Below, in pieces: positions 61,313 through 64,000 of a stretch of DNA of 64,000 nucleotides. The stretch is from NCBI RefSeq assembly GCF_010667615.1, contig NZ_VYSG01000001.1:62001-126000 (forward strand), given 5' to 3'. Below the pieces are notes generated by a model. It was not told the origin of the DNA. It saw only the letters and a program-made list of their open reading frames with translations, and did not search any database. The translations under genes were made by a program, and so were the position numbers. The DNA comes from Bifidobacterium choloepi (GTDB lineage Bacteria > Actinomycetota > Actinomycetes > Actinomycetales > Bifidobacteriaceae). How positions within the stretch are numbered: the first letter of the stretch is position 1; every line of letters starts with the position of its first letter.

Positions 61313-62530
61313 TCATGACGGCATCTCTACCGGAAAACCGAGAGCTTCCAGTGCCGTGATGGCTTCGGCCAGCGGGATGCGTTCCTGCTCGAGGCGCAAG
61401 ACCGGCATCGGTTCGCCGCCCGGCGCGCGGGTTCCGGTGCACAGGGCCTCGTACACGTCGCGTTCGGACCGGTTCAGGCCTGGTGTCGGCAGCGGTTCCC
61501 GCGGCTGGATCGTTCCCTTCTTTCCTTCCCGCAGATTCGTGCCGTACCGGCTGAAACGACGGTAGGCGGCTTCGTCCATCAGGAACGATTCGCATGGCAC
61601 GCCAGCTTTGCGCACCTTCGACAGGATCTCGAAACCGTCGGCGTCCAGGTCGCCCCAGTAGGCCGAACGGATGGCCGGAGCCGGGCCGTCGCCACCGCCG
61701 AGCAGTTCCGGCAGCAAGCCGAGCTCGCCGGCGGCGGCCATGCCGTTGCCGAAGATGCAGATTGCATGGGCGATCGGCGGCATGGCCTGGTACGTGTCCT
61801 TGTTCTCGACGATGACGGCGAAGCGGATGACGTCGCCGGCCGGCAACCGGTACGGCGACGTCACGATCTGGTCGGGACGGACGGCCAGCGACGGGTCGAG
61901 ATAACGGAACCGTAGTTCGCCGGGCCGTTCGCGCATGGCGAGCCGGTCGGTGCCGACCAGCGTGGCGATGGCGCGACGGTGTGCCGACGACGGCGAGCCG
62001 AGCCACTTCGCCGAGAAACCCTCGAGCGGTACCTGTCGCGGCGTCAGCGCCGAACAGTCATGGTCGCGGAACCACAATGCGGCGCGGATGAACAGTTCGA
62101 AGTCGACGTCGCCGTCGTCGCGCATGATTCGGGCGGCGGCCGCCGCCGCCTCGCGGTCCGGAAAGCCCGCGTCGACGATGGCGCCGATCCGGGCCCGCTG
62201 CCGGCGAAACTCGCGTGCCGTTGCCCGATCGGCGGCGCGCAACGCCGCCTGCTCGTCGGGCACGACGACGCGGACGACGAGGCCGGTCGGCGTGCCGATC
62301 AGTTTCGTCTCCTCGTCGAACGGCAGTTCCATGCGCATGGCCCACTGCCGCACCTGACGTTCGTTGTCGAGGACGTCTATGGCATGGTCCTCGAGCCACG
62401 TGCGGCTGGCGCGGCCGCAGACGGTGAGGGGATACGGCCAACGCGACTCCGTCTCGAACGTGCTTCGCCGCAGCCTGTCGGAGATGGCCGCGACGAGACT
62501 GTCGCGACTCGTGACGGGCGAACGCTTCAT
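61313..62530 (-). CDS. jetD: Wadjet anti-plasmid system protein JetD (TOPRIM-like nuclease)
   Basis: JetD is the nuclease subunit of Wadjet, an SMC-type complex that recognises and cuts closed circular plasmids. The 405-residue product has an N-terminal DUF3322-type part (about 1-190) and a C-terminal DUF2220/TOPRIM part with VIVENKD (Glu242), FGNG, and YWGDLDADGFEIL with Asp294 and Asp296, the expected metal-binding set. The ATG at 62530 is seven bases after AGGAG, and a GTG/ATG two codons earlier is too close. It follows jetC with a 40-base gap, the usual order jetA-jetB-jetC-jetD. Confidence 0.9.
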   Translation of the reverse strand: MKRSPVTSRDSLVAAISDRLRRSTFETESRWPYPLTVCGRASRTWLEDHAIDVLDNERQVRQWAMRMELPFDEETKLIGTPTGLVVRVVVPDEQAALRAADRATAREFRRQRARIGAIVDAGFPDREAAAAAARIMRDDGDVDFELFIRAALWFRDHDCSALTPRQVPLEGFSAKWLGSPSSAHRRAIATLVGTDRLAMRERPGELRFRYLDPSLAVRPDQIVTSPYRLPAGDVIRFAVIVENKDTYQAMPPIAHAICIFGNGMAAAGELGLLPELLGGGDGPAPAIRSAYWGDLDADGFEILSKVRKAGVPCESFLMDEAAYRRFSRYGTNLREGKKGTIQPREPLPTPGLNRSERDVYEALCTGTRAPGGEPMPVLRLEQERIPLAEAITALEALGFPVEMPS

Positions 62531-62570
62531 CGTCATGCTCCTGTTCTGACCTTGTCCGGCACCGGCTCGC

Positions 62571-64000
62571 CTACTGCCCGTCGACGTCCGTCAATTCATC
62601 CTTTGCGGATACGTTGCCGACCGGATCGAGTTCAGCAACGCGCAGCGACGTGTGACCGCTGTCGTCCTTGTAGGTGACGTAGGCCTTCGTCGAGACGCCG
62701 AGGATCTCTCCGGTCTTGGACTCCGGGGCGGAGACGATGACCTGGAAGCCGAGCTTCGGCAGCACCTTGAGGGCGCGTTGCGTATAGCGGCCGTCCGCCT
62801 TGATGAGCGCCTCGTCGAGGAACAGCGTGGTGTAGCTCGGCTCGGTGGTCAGGCCGTTGCCGAGCAGGTAGATCAGCGCGGCGCCGTAGACGAACGACGT
62901 GAGTTCCTGCAGGGCGCCGCCGGAACGGCCGCCGGTCGACGTGATGCGTTCGTCGGGTTCGCCGATGTCGTCGTGGTGGACGATGGCGTAGAACGAGCTA
63001 CGGCAGCGCGGGTCCAGGTTGAGGGCGCCGTAGCTCTTGATGCCGTTGACATCGTGGACGGCATCAAGCTCGGCCTGGAGCATGCCGATGAGCGGGCGCA
63101 GCCCGTCGAACAGCTGCTTGAGCTCCGGCAGTTCCGGATCCGGCTGGCCATTGGGAACCGGGGCGCCTTCGGTACCGCCGCCCTTCTTCCACTCGTTGAG
63201 CGCGCTGATGGCGCCGCGCAGCTGCTGGACGAATGCGCGGTCGGGGTCGCGCACGTCGACCTCCAGCGACAGTTCGCCGTGGCGGGGGCCGAATTCCTGT
63301 CCCCTGAGCATCTGATTAATGCGGTCGAGCTGCTCGTAGATGTCACCCCGGTCGGTGCCGATTGCCCGGTTGAGCGTGAGCAGATACATGAGCATCTGGT
63401 TGAGCGTGCGCCTGTACTCGTCGGCGGTGGCCGCGGCGGCCGAGAGCTTCTCGAGGGCGACGAGCTCGTCGCGGTAGAACGGGTAGTCGGCAATGTCGAT
63501 GCCGACCGAATCGTTGTCCGGTTCGAAGCGGGTACGGTACGTTTCCATCGCGGTGACGACGTCGTGTTCGGCGCTGGTGGTCACGGCGCCCAGCGCGTCA
63601 AGCCGGTTGGCGACAGCGTTCCGGATGATGGCGACCATGCGTTCGAGGTAGCCGGCGGAGCCGTTGCCGACAATCCGGTGCGCGCGGGCGGCGGAGTTGC
63701 CGATCGAGGTCATCCGCTCGATGTATGTCGTGTTGAGGAGTTCCTCGGCCTCGGCGTCGAGTTCCGGAGCGCCGGTCACCATGGCGCCATCGTCTCCGGC
63801 GTTCCCGCGCACGGCTTCCAGCCATGCCCTGGCCGCGGTCACTGCCTTCTCGGCGTTCTCGGCATCCTGCTCGGCGAGCACGCGCTTCTTCTCGGCGTCG
63901 GCGCGGTCGCGTTCGAGCGAGTCCCGCCGCTTCTGCAGCGCCTCGAGCTCCGGATTGGTCCTGATCGCCTCGATCTGTTGCTCGACGTTGGCGAGCCACG
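62571..64000 (-). CDS. jetC: Wadjet SMC-like ATPase JetC, C-terminal part (cut by the window edge)
   Basis: JetC is the SMC/MukB-like ATPase that extrudes DNA loops in Wadjet. The visible 476 codons are the C-terminal part: a coiled-coil region with many charged helices (about the first 350 codons), then the ABC signature-like RSGGALQELTSFVYGAALIYL and Walker B LFLDEALIKADGRYTQRAL, ending LGFQVIVSAPESKTGEIL, a typical JetC C-terminus. The frame stays open to the edge and continues beyond base 64000. jetD follows on the same strand. Confidence 0.88.
   Translation of the reverse strand, partial: WLANVEQQIEAIRTNPELEALQKRRDSLERDRADAEKKRVLAEQDAENAEKAVTAARAWLEAVRGNAGDDGAMVTGAPELDAEAEELLNTTYIERMTSIGNSAARAHRIVGNGSAGYLERMVAIIRNAVANRLDALGAVTTSAEHDVVTAMETYRTRFEPDNDSVGIDIADYPFYRDELVALEKLSAAAATADEYRRTLNQMLMYLLTLNRAIGTDRGDIYEQLDRINQMLRGQEFGPRHGELSLEVDVRDPDRAFVQQLRGAISALNEWKKGGGTEGAPVPNGQPDPELPELKQLFDGLRPLIGMLQAELDAVHDVNGIKSYGALNLDPRCRSSFYAIVHHDDIGEPDERITSTGGRSGGALQELTSFVYGAALIYLLGNGLTTEPSYTTLFLDEALIKADGRYTQRALKVLPKLGFQVIVSAPESKTGEILGVSTKAYVTYKDDSGHTSLRVAELDPVGNVSAKDELTDVDGQ

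Overview
The window is ordinary chromosome from a high-GC actinobacterium, almost certainly a Bifidobacterium or close relative. The evidence is the gene set: WhiA, RbpA, a HelY-type helicase, a pgsA/acyltransferase/pimA lipid locus, a fused cytidylate kinase-Der GTPase, a eukaryotic-type UDP-glucose pyrophosphorylase and a PafB-PafC fusion. A species cannot be fixed from the sequence alone. Most of the window is housekeeping core, with short accessory patches.

Layout. 1-5.4 kb: the hrcA-dnaJ heat-shock pair under a perfect CIRCE operator, a fructosamine-kinase-like gene, uppP and a PAC2 gene. 5.6-6.2 kb: a five-gene tRNA array (Gly-Cys-Val-Val-Gly). 6.4-12.4 kb: thrS, a HIT phosphorylase, then pgsA, an acyltransferase and pimA, in the order used for phosphatidylinositol mannosides in mycobacteria. 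12.5-16.5 kb: yebC, ruvC, ruvA, ruvB and yajC, with a LexA-type box inside a promoter ahead of ruvA. 16.8-23.3 kb: apt, sucC, sucD, a DUF6350 membrane protein, purH and a DUF3017 protein. 23.3-28.4 kb: an aquaporin on the minus strand, rluB, cmk-der and a methyltransferase. 28.5-31.4 kb: tRNA-Pro followed by an accessory patch (a SWIM zinc-finger protein, a coiled-coil membrane-linked protein and a small membrane protein).

31.7-39.8 kb: UDP-glucose pyrophosphorylase, the PafBC-like WYL regulator, a small one-helix protein, HelY, rbpA and a HAD phosphatase. 39.8-48.1 kb is the least ordinary stretch. It holds a very AT-rich gene-free island, an aldo-keto reductase, a tetR remnant, crcB, an HTH domain fused to an AlaA-type aminotransferase with repeated AGTTCAAT motifs, a HAD hydrolase, an unrecognised coiled-coil protein, two small proteins and a degenerate DnaQ-like exonuclease. 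48.3-60.2 kb is a minus-strand core run: secG, tpiA, pgk, whiA, rapZ, aroE, uvrC, uvrA, with a second LexA-type box before uvrA. 60.3-64 kb: a membrane protein, then jetD and the 3' part of jetC, the end of a Wadjet plasmid-defence operon cut by the window edge.

Links between genes. ruvAB and uvrAC look like members of one SOS regulon. HrcA probably controls itself and DnaJ. The HTH-AlaA gene looks autoregulated. JetC and JetD belong to one SMC-type complex with JetA and JetB, which should lie just beyond base 64000. A 9-mer, GAACGATTC, recurs far more often than base composition predicts.
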